A DNA stretch of 64,000 bases from Amycolatopsis sp. DSM 110486 (lineage in GTDB: Bacteria; Actinomycetota; Actinomycetes; Mycobacteriales; Pseudonocardiaceae), in assembly GCF_019468465.1 (NCBI RefSeq), contig NZ_CP080519.1:9665001-9729000 (forward strand). Reading direction: 5' to 3'. This document shows positions 63,576 to 64,000 of the stretch, in pieces (within the stretch, counting starts at the first letter, position 1; every line of letters begins with the position of its first letter). The translations under genes and the position numbers were made by a program. Below the pieces are notes generated by a model. It did no database searches, was not told the origin of the DNA, and was given only the letters and a program-made list of their open reading frames with translations.

Positions 63576-64000
63576 TCAGGAACGGCCGGCCGACGTCGTG
63601 GAGTCGCCTCGGTCGAGAGAGATGTGCGGAGCGTCCGCCTCGTCGTCTCCCCAGACGATGCGGTGGGGTTTCGTGGACCACTCGACGATCGCGGCGTGGT
63701 CGCGCTCGAAATAGTCCCACGCCCACGACATGAAGGCGTCGACCCTGCTGTGCACCCCGCTCAGCAGCATCGCGTGGACCCCGAGCCAGGCGGCGAACGC
63801 GAGGGGCCCGTCGACCTGGTGCCGGTGCTTGCCGACCTCGGCGACGGCGGCGTTGCGGCCGATCATGGCCATGATGCCCTTGTCCTTGTAGTGGAACGGT
63901 TTCGCCGGCTGTCCGGCTCGCCGGCGCAGGATGTTGGCGGCGGCCCACTCGCCGGACTGCTGGGCCACGGAGCCCAGTTGCGGCAGCGTCCCTTTATTCC
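63576..64000 (-). CDS. Type II NADH dehydrogenase, C-terminal part (cut by window edge)
   Basis: The leftward frame is open to the window edge. It reads LPQLGSVAQQSGEWAAANIL, then KPFHYKDKGIMAMIGRNAAVAEVG, then the C-terminal helix region PLAFAAWLGVHAMLLSGV and DYFERDHAAIVEW. This is the C-terminal third of an NDH-2 flavoprotein including the membrane-associated helices, and it differs clearly from the NDH-2 at 41.2 kb. The catalytic N-terminal part lies outside the window. Confidence 0.88.
   Translation of the reverse strand, partial: NKGTLPQLGSVAQQSGEWAAANILRRRAGQPAKPFHYKDKGIMAMIGRNAAVAEVGKHRHQVDGPLAFAAWLGVHAMLLSGVHSRVDAFMSWAWDYFERDHAAIVEWSTKPHRIVWGDDEADAPHISLDRGDSTTSAGRS

Overview
The window is high-GC DNA with strong G/C third-position bias, frequent GTG/TTG starts and ATGA/GTGA gene overlaps. 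It also carries F420/LLM-type oxidoreductases, FCD-type GntR regulators, an ANTAR/STAS/SigB stress module and a soluble di-iron propane monooxygenase cluster. This points to a free-living soil actinomycete, most likely of the Pseudonocardiaceae (Amycolatopsis-like); the genus is an inference. No rRNA, complete tRNA, CRISPR array, prophage or intact insertion sequence was seen.

Region 1 (0-3.6 kb): the start of a benzoylformate-decarboxylase-like ThDP enzyme cut by the left edge, an IclR regulator, and two divergent secreted esterases of PHB-depolymerase and 3-hydroxybutyrate-oligomer-hydrolase type.

Region 2 (3.6-19.6 kb): a catabolic island. The leftward run is amidohydrolase, alpha/beta hydrolase, Mo-hydroxylase M-S-L subunits, CoxG and an NCS2 permease. 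Facing it rightward is a UbiX flavin prenyltransferase with a LysR and a GntR regulator. A second leftward operon carries an ABC importer, an isochorismatase-fold amidase, a UbiD decarboxylase and another GntR. Together they look like a pathway for an imported heteroaromatic carboxylate: uptake, ring hydroxylation, prenyl-FMN-dependent decarboxylation, and hydrolysis of C-N bonds. The substrate is unknown.

Region 3 (19.7-33.5 kb): accessory genes. They include a nucleotidyltransferase, a PLC-like secreted protein with inserted repeats, a scrambled sugar-porter pseudogene, a sirtuin, NmrA/HxlR, secreted GH2 and GH30 glycosidases, ArsR, TetR, a PadR-P450 operon and an alcohol dehydrogenase.

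Region 4 (33.7-44.8 kb): three LLM oxidoreductases, two STAS proteins, a DUF151 nuclease, a GAF-ANTAR protein, an RsbW/SigB pair, a glyoxalase-fold protein, NDH-2, an L,D-transpeptidase lipoprotein and a short crotonase.

Region 5 (44.8-55.7 kb): an AcoR/MimR-type activator divergent from prmABCD, followed by an amidohydrolase, DUF59 protein, alcohol dehydrogenase and dedicated GroEL, closed by a 15-bp terminator stem. Together these would oxidise propane or a similar substrate to 2-propanol and then acetone. Two intercistronic hairpins divide the operon. An unusual non-coding array of about 30 GGCAA/TTGCC words follows.

Region 6 (56.5-64 kb): small monooxygenase-fold proteins, a GerW/YtfJ protein, a LysR regulator, a CoxD/CoxE-like MoxR-VWA pair with small partners, glucose-6-phosphate dehydrogenase, and the C-terminus of a second NDH-2.
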